Of a stretch of 64,000 nucleotides of DNA, positions 1 through 7,800 are shown in pieces; the stretch's first letter is position 1, and each line of letters starts with the position of its first letter. The position numbers and the translations under genes were made by a program. Origin of the DNA: Acidobacteriota bacterium (GTDB lineage: Bacteria > Acidobacteriota > Blastocatellia > UBA7656); assembly GCA_038040445.1 (NCBI GenBank), contig JBBPIG010000004.1:1-64000 (forward strand), in the 5' to 3' direction. Below the pieces are notes generated by a model. It saw only the letters and a list, made by a program, of their open reading frames with translations. It made no database searches and was not told where the DNA came from.

Positions 1-29
1 CGATCGCAACGGGAGTGGAACGCGGTGCC

Positions 30-134
30 GCCTAACAAAGGGATGGAGCTGACAGGCAAAAGCGACACGCCCTTTGCAAAGAGAAGAGCAAAGGGCGTGT
101 CGCTTTTGCCTGCAGCTCATCCCAGGCGTTGGGC
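30..134 (+). other. attC recombination site (integron cassette), first copy
   Basis: Full attC architecture is visible. The R'' box GCCTAAC (30-36, fits RYYYAAC) pairs with the R' box GTTGGGC (128-134, fits GTTRRRY). L'' GGGATGGAGCTG (40-51) pairs with L' CAGCTCATCCC (113-123), leaving one G unpaired as the extrahelical base typical of attC. Between them lies a perfect 25-bp stem (53-77 with 88-112) around a 10-nt loop, which is the variable terminal structure. The expected cut is between G128 and T129. An open frame from the window edge ends in TAA at 33-35 inside R'', as is common for cassette genes, so the tail of an earlier cassette is probably present at 3-35. Confidence 0.82.
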
Positions 135-182
135 AGACGCGCGATCAGTTCCAAGTCTGAAACCCGGAAATGGAGGGAGACC

Positions 183-638
183 ATGTCTCAACTGCTTGCG
201 ACAGTGTTTGCATTAATGCTAATCGGTCTTAACAGTTGTAGCCGATCATCTTCTGCGGAGGATTCACATATGACTGCTGATTTGGAACGTCTCAATCAGA
301 TGTGGGAGCGAGCTTGGCTAGACAAGGATGTAGCGCTGGTCGAAAAACTGATGGCAGATGAGTATGTGTATATCGCCGCCAACGGCCAAATGCTGGATCG
401 CCAGGCCATCCTCAAGATCATTCGGTCGCCAAGCTATCACCTAGACAACGGCACACGCACCGAAGTGATAATCAAACCTGTCGGGGAGGATGCCGCCGTG
501 GTTGTGCATCGCTCGCAGGCGGAAGGCGGGTTCGAGGGGAAGTCCTTCAAAGATGACCATAGATGCACAATGCTATGTGTCCGGCGTGGCGGTGAGTGGC
601 GAGTGATATTAGAGCAATGTTCGCCAAACAATCCATGA
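183..638 (+). CDS. Cassette-borne NTF2/SnoaL-like lipoprotein (DUF4440 type)
   Basis: A 151-residue protein. The start is ATG 183, directly after GGAGGGAGACC, rather than the upstream TTG at 129, which lies inside the attC site. Residues 1-19 form a lipoprotein signal with lipobox LNSC (Cys19), so the mature protein is probably membrane-anchored outside the cytoplasm. The rest (about 30-150) resembles small NTF2-like domains: a helix with NQMWERAWLDKD, then LMADEYVYI, and a C-terminal strand ending GEWRVILEQ. Members of this superfamily include enzymes and binding proteins, and no catalytic residues identify a substrate here. The gene is the only one between two attC sites, so it is a mobile cassette cargo; its function is unknown. 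Confidence 0.8.
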   Translation: MSQLLATVFALMLIGLNSCSRSSSAEDSHMTADLERLNQMWERAWLDKDVALVEKLMADEYVYIAANGQMLDRQAILKIIRSPSYHLDNGTRTEVIIKPVGEDAAVVVHRSQAEGGFEGKSFKDDHRCTMLCVRRGGEWRVILEQCSPNNP

Positions 639-691
639 GGCACTTGCGGGATCAGATTCAGGGCGGCGGGCGCTGCCCAACAACTTAAGAA

Positions 692-782
692 TGACAACAC
701 GGCGTTCGACGCGAGCGCGCAAACGCACGCTTCATTGTGACTCGGTGTGCCGCTCGCGCGCCGCGTCAACTTTCCGTTAGCA
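692..782 (+). other. attC-like site closing the cassette, second copy
   Basis: A more degenerate attC. R'' TGACAAC (692-698) faces R' GTTAGCA (776-782), conserving the essential AAC/GTT. Five-nucleotide spacers (699-703 and 771-775) separate these from L'' GTTCGACGCG (704-713) and L' CGCGTCAAC (762-770), which pair perfectly except for an extrahelical C at 707, the same position as in well-known attC sites. An imperfect GC-rich stem fills the middle. With the site at 30-134 it bounds a cassette of about 129-776. GTTAGCA departs from GTTRRRY at two positions, so confidence is lower than for the first copy. The stretch 783-908 has no gene; it leads to the stop of the convergent dehydrogenase gene. 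Confidence 0.65.
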
Positions 783-908
783 CGCCGCCGAACTTGCGAT
801 AAGCATTCTTGAGAGACGGAGTAAGCGCTTCCTTTAAGGCACAAAGTCCGCTGCCCAATACCTCGCAGACAAAGAACCTCGTGCGAATGAAAAAGTTCCC
901 GTGCGCAT

Positions 909-3900
909 TTACGCCGAGCCGAAAGCGTTCTTCACCAACTGCTGCTGCTCCATCTGATGAATAGTATGCGAGCCAGTAGCGGGGCTAGCGCTCGGCGGCC
1001 GGCCGACATAGAGCAGATTTCGCTCAGGCCCGACAAGTTTCAGAAGGCGCGGCTCCATGAATGACCATCCGCCCATGTTCTCAGGCTCTTCCTGGACCCA
1101 TCGAACGTCACTCCCGTTTGGGAAGCGATTGAGTTGCTCAACCAGAAGGTTCCTCGGAAAGGGATAGAATTGTTCCACACGCACGATAGCGCTGCTCGAG
1201 TCATCACGCTTCTTTCGCTCGGCGACCAAGTCGTAGTGGACCTTGCCGCTGCACAGCAAAACTCGAGTCACCTTAGCTGAGACGGCCGAGTCATCGCCGA
1301 TCACCGGCAGGAATCCGCCGCTAGTGAACTGCTCAATTGCGGACGCAGCTTCGGGATGCCTCAGCAGGCTCTTCGGTGTTATCACCACCAGCGGCTTGAT
1401 TACCTTCTGTAGTCCCTGCCGCCTCAGCACGTGAAAGTACTGTGCGGCAGTCGACGGGTTCACAACCTGCATATTCCCTTCCGCGCAAAGCTGAAGGAAG
1501 CGCTCGATCCTCGCGCTTGAATGCTCCGGACCCTGGCCTTCGTAGCCGTGCGGCAACAACAGCCCGAGGCGAGTCCGCTGGTTCCACTTCTCTTCCCCGG
1601 GTGCGATGAACTGGTCCACGATCACTTGAGCCGCGTTGATGAAGTCGCCGAATTGCGCCTCCCACAGCACCAGCGCGGAGGGCGCCGCGATGCTGTAGCC
1701 GTACTCGAAGCCGAGCGCCCCCGCTTCAGACAAAGGGCTGTCGTAGATCTCGTACTTCGCGCCCTTCTCCGATAGCTGAGCGAGCGGCGCCCATTCCTCG
1801 CCCGTCTGCGTGTCCGTGAACGCCGCGTGACGATGGCTGAACGTACCACGAACGGTATCCTGACCTGTGAGCCGCACCCGCGTGCCTTCGATCAGCACCG
1901 AGCCGAACGCGAGCGCTTCTGCCATGCCCCAATCGACCGGCGTCGCGCCTTCAACCATCTTGGCTCGCCGTGCAAGCAAGCCGACGATCTTGGGATTCAG
2001 ATTGAACCCGCGAGGCACCGTAGTGATTGCATGCGCGATCGTGCGAAGCGTCTGTTGATCGACGCCGGTCGCGATCACTTCAACGGTTTCAGGTTCGGGC
2101 TCGTGAGCGGGCAGCGCGATTTGAGTGTCTTGTTTCTCGACGATCGCTTTCGCTCCAAGCTGTGCGTTCTCGTAGCGCCGGGTTCGCTCATCCATAAGCG
2201 TTGCGATTAAGTCTTCGGTCATCACGCCCTCAGCGATCAGCTTCTTTGCGTACAGCGCCCGAACGCCGGGGTGCTCGCGGATTCGCTGATACATCACCGG
2301 CTGAGTGTAAGTCGGCTCGTCGCCTTCGTTGTGACCCAGCCGCCGAAACCCGATCACGTCGATCACCACGTCCTTCTGATACTTCTGCCGATAGTCGAGC
2401 GCGATCTGAAGCACGTTGTAGGCGCCTTCGACATCGTCGCTGTTCACGTGAAAGACCGGCGCCTGGATCATCTTCGCGATGTCGGTGCTGTAAGTCGACG
2501 AACGTCCTTCTTCGGGCGGCGTGGTGAAGCCGAGCTGGTTGTTTGTGACGATGTGAATCGTCCCGCCGGTTTTGTAGCCGAGCAACTGCGACAGGTTGAG
2601 CGTCTCAGCCACGATGCCTTCGCCCGCAAACGCCGCGTCGCCGTGAAGCAGAACCGCCAGCGTGCTCGAGCGCTCGCCGTCGATGTCTTGCCGCGCGCGA
2701 ACAATTCCCTCGACGACCGGATTGACGAATTCGAGGTGGCTGGGGTTCGGTACTACCGCGAGCGCGACCTCGCGGCCGCTTGCAGTCTCACGCACGCCGC
2801 TCGCGCCCTGATGATACTTAACGTCGCCCTGGTCGTGTGGAAAGTTTGGATGAATCGATCCTTCAAAGCTTGTAAAGATCCGCTCGCACATTTTGCCGAT
2901 TACATTCGCGATCACGTTCAACCTGCCGCGGTGGGCCATGCCGATCGTTATGTCGTCGATGCGGCGCACGGCGGCGCTCTCGATCAATTGATCGAGCACG
3001 GCGATGACAGTTTCGTTGCCCTCGATTGAGAATCGCTTTTGTCCGAGATACTTCGTCCCGAGGAATTTTTCAAACAACTCGGCTGAGATGAGCTTCCACA
3101 AAATCTGCTTCTTCACTTCAACGGGAACTGGCGGCCGTGCCGTTTCAACCCGCGCGCGAATCCACTCCTTCTCCTCGGGAGTCTGGATGTTGCGATACTC
3201 GATGCCGACCTTCCCGCAGTAGTACTCGTGCAGACGGTCGACGATCTCCCGCAGCGCCGCCGTCTCCGCTTCCCCGACGCCGCCGATGATGAACTGGCGG
3301 TCGAGGTCCCAGATCGTCAGACCGTAGGTCTCGATGTCGAGCTCGGGGTGATACTGGACAGTTTTGCAGCCAAGCGGGTCGAGGTCCGCGATCAAGTGTC
3401 CGCGAACTCGATATGCGTTGATCAGCTCGAAGACGCGCGCCTGCTTGCGGACAACATCGATGTGGCGCTCTTCACCCAGTATCGCCGGGTTGACGTCCAT
3501 CGCCCATCGATACGGCCGATAGCGGATGCCGAGGTCGGCGAAGATATCGTCATAAAATTCGTGTTGACCGCGAAGCAACTCGTCGATCAGCGCCAGGAAT
3601 CCGCCCGACTCGGCGCCCTGGACGATGCGATGATCGTAGGTGCTGCTTATGGTCATCGCCTTGCCGATGCCAATGCGCGAGAGACCTTCGGGCGACATCG
3701 CCTGGTACTCGGGCGGATAAGCGATCGCGCCGGTTGCGACGATCACCCCTTGCCCGGACATCAATCGCGGATTCGACGCCGTCGTGCCGATCGTGCCCGG
3801 ATTGGTCAAACTAATGGTCGTTCCTTGAAAGTCTGAGACCTGAAGCTTGCCGGCGCGCGCGCGGCGGATGACATCGTCGTAAGCATCGAGCAGTTGTGAA

Positions 3901-4715
3901 AAAGTCAGCGTGTCAGCTTCCTTGATGTTCGGAACAAGCAGCGTGCGAGTTCCATCCTTTCGAGCGACGTCGACCGCCACGCCAAAGTTCACTTGCCGGT
4001 GACGCACGCGAAACGCTTTTCCATCCACCTCCTCAAATGAATCGTTGAGCTGGGGGAAACTCTCGAGCGCTTTCAGAATCGCACGCACGACCACGTGGGT
4101 GTACGAGACCTTGCGGCCCGAGGTGGCGAGGTGTTTAGTGATGAGCCGGCGATTGTCATCCAACAGCTTGATTGCGATTTGCCGCTGCGAAGTAGCGGTC
4201 GGGACCGGTAGACTCGCTTCCATGTTCTCGGCTAGCCGAAGCGCGGGACCTCGGAGGGGTAAACGCTCGACCTGTTCCGATTGAGCAACCGCGGGACGGG
4301 GAGCGCTCGGCTGAGGGGCTGCCGCCTGCGCCTCAGCTTTGATGGAGACAGCTTGAGTCGAAGCAGAACCGCTCGCCGGCGGTGTTTGCGATGAAGGCGC
4401 GGTTTGGGCGGGGCTCGACGCCCAATCGTAAGTCGTATGCAGCCCGCCCCGCGGTTGTGCCGGCTCGGTCGATCGCCCTGCATTGTCCGAAGCCCTCGCT
4501 GGTTCGCTCGAGCCCGGCGTTTTGCCGGTCGCGGCTCCAGTTGTGTCGTTGCCAACGAGCAACTCGCGAAAGTATGCGCTCCATTCCTGGTCAACCTCGG
4601 CCGGGTTGCGCTCATACTGGCGCAGAAGCTCGCTGACGTAATCAGCGTTGACGCCGAACTCGTCGGCGATTAATTGATCGAGCTGCGCCTCGGTCATTTG
4701 TTTGATTGTGGCCAT
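909..4715 (-). CDS. kgd: Multifunctional 2-oxoglutarate dehydrogenase, fused E2-E1 (Kgd type)
   Basis: A 1268-residue protein that oxidatively decarboxylates 2-oxoglutarate in the TCA cycle. Residues 1-52 are the short E1 N-terminal segment (ELLRQYERNPAEVDQEW). Residues 55-148 are an Ala/Pro-rich linker. Residues 150-385 are a 2-oxoacid dehydrogenase E2 catalytic domain with DHRIVQG at 361-367. From about 390 on is the thiamine-diphosphate E1o part, with IGMAHRGRLN (591-600) and GDAAFAGEG (692-700). No lipoyl domain is present, as in mycobacterial Kgd (about 1230 residues), so a separate lipoylated E2 and E3 must exist elsewhere. The start is ATG 4715 after GAGGAAAACG. It stands alone, facing the cassette array at its 3' end and the repeat cluster at its 5' side. 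Confidence 0.95.
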   Translation of the reverse strand: MATIKQMTEAQLDQLIADEFGVNADYVSELLRQYERNPAEVDQEWSAYFRELLVGNDTTGAATGKTPGSSEPARASDNAGRSTEPAQPRGGLHTTYDWASSPAQTAPSSQTPPASGSASTQAVSIKAEAQAAAPQPSAPRPAVAQSEQVERLPLRGPALRLAENMEASLPVPTATSQRQIAIKLLDDNRRLITKHLATSGRKVSYTHVVVRAILKALESFPQLNDSFEEVDGKAFRVRHRQVNFGVAVDVARKDGTRTLLVPNIKEADTLTFSQLLDAYDDVIRRARAGKLQVSDFQGTTISLTNPGTIGTTASNPRLMSGQGVIVATGAIAYPPEYQAMSPEGLSRIGIGKAMTISSTYDHRIVQGAESGGFLALIDELLRGQHEFYDDIFADLGIRYRPYRWAMDVNPAILGEERHIDVVRKQARVFELINAYRVRGHLIADLDPLGCKTVQYHPELDIETYGLTIWDLDRQFIIGGVGEAETAALREIVDRLHEYYCGKVGIEYRNIQTPEEKEWIRARVETARPPVPVEVKKQILWKLISAELFEKFLGTKYLGQKRFSIEGNETVIAVLDQLIESAAVRRIDDITIGMAHRGRLNVIANVIGKMCERIFTSFEGSIHPNFPHDQGDVKYHQGASGVRETASGREVALAVVPNPSHLEFVNPVVEGIVRARQDIDGERSSTLAVLLHGDAAFAGEGIVAETLNLSQLLGYKTGGTIHIVTNNQLGFTTPPEEGRSSTYSTDIAKMIQAPVFHVNSDDVEGAYNVLQIALDYRQKYQKDVVIDVIGFRRLGHNEGDEPTYTQPVMYQRIREHPGVRALYAKKLIAEGVMTEDLIATLMDERTRRYENAQLGAKAIVEKQDTQIALPAHEPEPETVEVIATGVDQQTLRTIAHAITTVPRGFNLNPKIVGLLARRAKMVEGATPVDWGMAEALAFGSVLIEGTRVRLTGQDTVRGTFSHRHAAFTDTQTGEEWAPLAQLSEKGAKYEIYDSPLSEAGALGFEYGYSIAAPSALVLWEAQFGDFINAAQVIVDQFIAPGEEKWNQRTRLGLLLPHGYEGQGPEHSSARIERFLQLCAEGNMQVVNPSTAAQYFHVLRRQGLQKVIKPLVVITPKSLLRHPEAASAIEQFTSGGFLPVIGDDSAVSAKVTRVLLCSGKVHYDLVAERKKRDDSSSAIVRVEQFYPFPRNLLVEQLNRFPNGSDVRWVQEEPENMGGWSFMEPRLLKLVGPERNLLYVGRPPSASPATGSHTIHQMEQQQLVKNAFGSA

Positions 4716-4786
4716 CGTTTTCCTCGTCGATAGAATTTAGAGTCTAATCCGCGCGGCAGCGGTTAACAACTGTGGGAGCTTGGCGA

Positions 4787-5259
4787 CAATCCCAACGGGA
4801 TTGCGGCTCAAAGCCCAAGGTTGCCGGACTCGGCTACCGGACGGCGTGCATGCCGGGGGCAATCCCAACGGGATTGCGACTCAGAGCCCAAGGTTGCCGT
4901 ACTCGGCTACCTTGGGGACCGCGCGCACACAGGGCGACAATCCCAACGGGATTGCGACTCAGAGCCCAAGGTTGCCGTACTCGGCTACCTTGGGGACCGT
5001 GCGCACACAGGGCGACAATCCCAACGGGATTGCGGCTCAGAGCCCAAGGTTGCTTTACTCGGCTACCTTGGGGAGGGCGTGCGAAAACTATCAAGCCAAT
5101 TGTGGTTGCGTCGCCGACCGCCGTTTGGATCGTTCAAAACATGTTTATCTTACCGATGCGGGACACAACCCCGTTGGGGTTGCGACTGAATCACCGCTGC
5201 CCCCCAAGGTAGCCGAGTACGGCAACCTTGGGCTCTGCGCTGCAATCCCTTTGGGATTG
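4787..5259. repeat. Cluster of REP-like two-hairpin repeats
   Basis: This is the gene-free gap between the dehydrogenase and the S41 protease. Four direct copies start at 4787, 4860, 4938 and 5016; the last three are 78-bp tandem units. An inverted copy lies at 5213-5259. Each unit has a short palindrome CAATCCC-AAC-GGGATTG followed by a second hairpin CCCAAGGT-T-GCCG-TACT-CGGC-T-ACCTTGGG. The first copy is truncated (ends near 4838). A variant palindrome CAACCCCGTTGGGGTTG sits at 5166-5182. The pattern resembles REP/BIME elements that are spread through genomes and act on mRNA ends. The open frames across this region are translations of the repeat. Nothing else was recognised between 4716 and 5468. 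Confidence 0.9.
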
Positions 5260-5468
5260 CCTTGCGGAGCTAGGCTGCAATCGCTTTGTTGCCGCATGGT
5301 AGATCATGCTGCGTTGGTTGCAGACCGCAGCCGTCCTGGCGTGTCGCTTGTTCGGCCGCTCCGTCGTGGGATAAACTTCAACGTGGCCCTTTCAATGAAC
5401 CCGAGAGCACGCATTCGTCGTACAGATAGCGGCTCTCCGTTCATCAACTTTCGACTGGAGAAACATAG

Positions 5469-6806
5469 TTGAAGAAGTTAACGCTGACAATCCTCCTGCT
5501 CACCTTGCTGTCGCTCGCCGCGGCGGCTCAAACGCAAGCGCCCGGGCAGTCGGTCTCCGCTACCGCGCCAGTCGCCGCGTCTACCGATCTTCGGCAAGAG
5601 ACCTTTGATGTGGTGTGGACAACGGTCAAAGAAAAGCATTTCGATCCCGACTTCGGCGGCGTCAACTGGGACAAGGTGCGCGAGCAATATGCCCCCAAAG
5701 TCGCCGCAGTCAAGAGCAATCAGGAGCTATACCTCATCCTTCAAGCGATGCTCGGTGAGCTTCATCAATCGCACTTCAGCATCATCCCACCCGAGGCGAT
5801 CGTCGACGACGACTCGAAAGAACCCAAGGGCGGCGGCATCGGGCTCGACATTCGTCTGGTCGACGGACAAGTGATCATCAACAGGGTTGAGGCAGGCTCT
5901 AAGGCTTCCGTGGCCGGCTTGCGGCCCGGCTTTATCATCAAGAAGATTGACGACATGACGATCGATCAAATCCGCCAGCGCTTCGCGAAGAGCACCGAGT
6001 CGCCGGCCATCACCCGCACTCGAATAACCCGCGTTGCGCTTGCCCGCATCAACGGCAAACCGGAGACGACCGTTCGGCTCACCTACCTCGACGAAGCCGA
6101 CCAAGCTCGCGAAGTAACGGTCGAACGCGAGAAGCTCAAGGGAGAGATGTCACCTCGCTTCGGGAACTTCCCGCCTCAATATGCCGAGTTCGAATCGAAG
6201 CGGCTTGCGGGAGGAATTGGCTACATCAGGTTCAACGTCTTCGTCACGCCGCTGATGGACAGAATTCGCGGAGCGATTCGCTCGATGCCCGACGCGCCCG
6301 GGATAGTCATCGACCTGCGCGGCAACCCGGGCGGTTTTGGCGGTATGGCTCCGGGCATCGCCGGACAGCTCGAAGCAAAGCAGACCTCGCTCGGCGTCAT
6401 GAAGGGCCGCGCGAGTCGGCTGGCCTTCATCGCCTTTCCGCAGAAAGACGCGTACCTCGGCCCGGTCGTCATACTGGTTGACGGAGGCAGCGCTTCGACC
6501 AGCGAAATCTTTGCGGCCGGGCTTCAGGAGAACGGGCGGGCCACGATAGTCGGGGAACGAACGATGGGAGCAGCGCTGCCGTCGATCTTTGGCAAGCTCC
6601 CAACCGGCGCGCTGTTTCAGTACGCCATTGCGGATTTCAAAACTCCAAACGGCGTGTTGATCGAAGGAGTCGGCGTGAAACCCGACATCGAAGTCAAACT
6701 CACTCGCCGCGCTTTGCTCGAGGGTCGCGATCCTCAGCTTGACGCTGCGGTAAGCATCATCGATCAGAAGAACTCGAAACAACGGCGGGTGTCGGCTGGC
6801 AGGTGA
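5469..6806 (+). CDS. Secreted S41-family (C-terminal processing) peptidase with PDZ domain
   Basis: A 445-residue protein. The start is TTG 5469, nine bases after GGAG; no better start is in frame. Residues 1-20 are a signal peptide ending in AAAAQ, so it acts outside the cytoplasm. About 40-110 is the tricorn-core-like N-terminal part. About 120-170 is a PDZ domain (GGGIGLDIRLVDG, then VEAGSKASVAGLRPG). About 240-420 is the S41 catalytic domain with IDLRGNPGG and the serine region GGSASTSEIFAAGLQ, followed by GERTMG. S41 enzymes cut non-polar C-termini of envelope proteins. The next gene, an exported LolA-like protein, begins 55 bp downstream and may be co-transcribed. Confidence 0.9.
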   Translation: MKKLTLTILLLTLLSLAAAAQTQAPGQSVSATAPVAASTDLRQETFDVVWTTVKEKHFDPDFGGVNWDKVREQYAPKVAAVKSNQELYLILQAMLGELHQSHFSIIPPEAIVDDDSKEPKGGGIGLDIRLVDGQVIINRVEAGSKASVAGLRPGFIIKKIDDMTIDQIRQRFAKSTESPAITRTRITRVALARINGKPETTVRLTYLDEADQAREVTVEREKLKGEMSPRFGNFPPQYAEFESKRLAGGIGYIRFNVFVTPLMDRIRGAIRSMPDAPGIVIDLRGNPGGFGGMAPGIAGQLEAKQTSLGVMKGRASRLAFIAFPQKDAYLGPVVILVDGGSASTSEIFAAGLQENGRATIVGERTMGAALPSIFGKLPTGALFQYAIADFKTPNGVLIEGVGVKPDIEVKLTRRALLEGRDPQLDAAVSIIDQKNSKQRRVSAGR

Positions 6807-6861
6807 CTCTTGCTGGTCACTTCCCATGCACTAGCCGCTCGCATTGAGAAAGGATGAACTT

Positions 6862-7644
6862 ATGAAACGAACTCTCACGCTCATGATTCTTTGTCTGGCA
6901 GTCGCAGTCACCGCGCTGGCTCAACAGAAGCCCGCTGATCAAGGCGCCAAGCCGCCTGATCAAACCATGAAACCGGCAGCCGCGATGCCTACTGTCGATC
7001 AGATTCTGGACAAATACGTGCAGGCGCTTGGCGGAAAGGCCACGATCGAGAAGTTCACCAGCTCGGCGTCAAAAGGCTCATTCGAAATCCCGACTTTCGG
7101 CGCGAGCGGGACGGCCGAGATCTGGGAGAAGGCGCCGAACAAGACGGCCTTGAGGTTGGACATCCCCGGCTTCGGAATCGTGCAAGAAGGCTTCAACGGA
7201 ACCGTTGCCTGGTCTCAGGATCCGCAGAGCGGGTTCCGCGAAAAGACCGGCGCGGAACTCGCCACTACGAAGCTTGATGCGGATTTCTACAAGCCGATAA
7301 GGCTCAAACAGCTCTATCCAAAAATCACAGTAAAGGGCAAAGACAAGATCGGCGACAAGGATGTTTACGTGCTGGAGGCGGCGCCGGCAGAAGGTTCACC
7401 GGAAACGTGGTACTTCGATGCGGCGAGCGGTCTGCTGTCGCGCATGGATATCGAGCGCGAGTCGCCGCAGGGCAAGATGGCGGTGCAGGTCTTTACGGAG
7501 GACTACAAGGACGTCGATGGAATGAAGGTCCCGCACACCGTCCGTCAGGTGACTCCCGCCTTCACGATCATCATCAAGGTTGATGAAGTGAAGCACAACG
7601 TTCCGATCGACGAAAGCAAGTTCAACAAGCCCGCGGCGCAGTAA
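6862..7644 (+). CDS. Exported LolA/outer-membrane lipoprotein-sorting-like protein
   Basis: A 260-residue protein. The start is ATG 6862 after AAAGGATGAACTT, preferred over the TTG at 6844. A signal peptide ends near LAQQK (about residue 21). The body from about 47 (VDQILDKYVQALGG) to 255 resembles the half-barrel lipoprotein-binding fold of LolA and related DUF proteins: alternating strands such as SKGSFEIPTFG, TAEIWEKAPNK, TWYFDAASGLLSRMD and YKDVDGMKVPHTV. This layout is common in proteins that follow metalloproteases or S41 peptidases in Acidobacteria-like genomes. The exact ligand cannot be told from sequence. It follows the S41 peptidase gene on the same strand. Confidence 0.75.
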   Translation: MKRTLTLMILCLAVAVTALAQQKPADQGAKPPDQTMKPAAAMPTVDQILDKYVQALGGKATIEKFTSSASKGSFEIPTFGASGTAEIWEKAPNKTALRLDIPGFGIVQEGFNGTVAWSQDPQSGFREKTGAELATTKLDADFYKPIRLKQLYPKITVKGKDKIGDKDVYVLEAAPAEGSPETWYFDAASGLLSRMDIERESPQGKMAVQVFTEDYKDVDGMKVPHTVRQVTPAFTIIIKVDEVKHNVPIDESKFNKPAAQ

Positions 7645-7800
7645 TAACTAATCCAGGAGAATCGGCGCGCGGACGGACGGCCCATCCGCGCGCCGCCCTT
7701 CCACTCAACCTCGTTCAGTGACCGGGTTTCGAGCGTGGCAGGCTCGGTTCCTGAATGCTATTCTTGCAGACTTCTCAGCCAGATCCCGACGGAGGTTGTT

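Noticed and set aside
437-844. A 135-codon minus-strand frame over the cassette region
   Set aside because: It runs antisense to the lipoprotein gene and across the attC core, and has no family features or ribosome site.
2271-3029. A 252-codon plus-strand frame antisense to kgd
   Set aside because: It is a shadow of a high-GC gene with clear domains on the other strand.
4860-5072. Tandem 78-bp units as a possible CRISPR array
   Set aside because: The whole unit is repeated, without variable spacers, and no cas gene is near.
4772-5472. Three overlapping plus-strand frames and one minus frame across the repeats
   Set aside because: They only translate the 78-bp repeat in different frames; none has a recognised domain.
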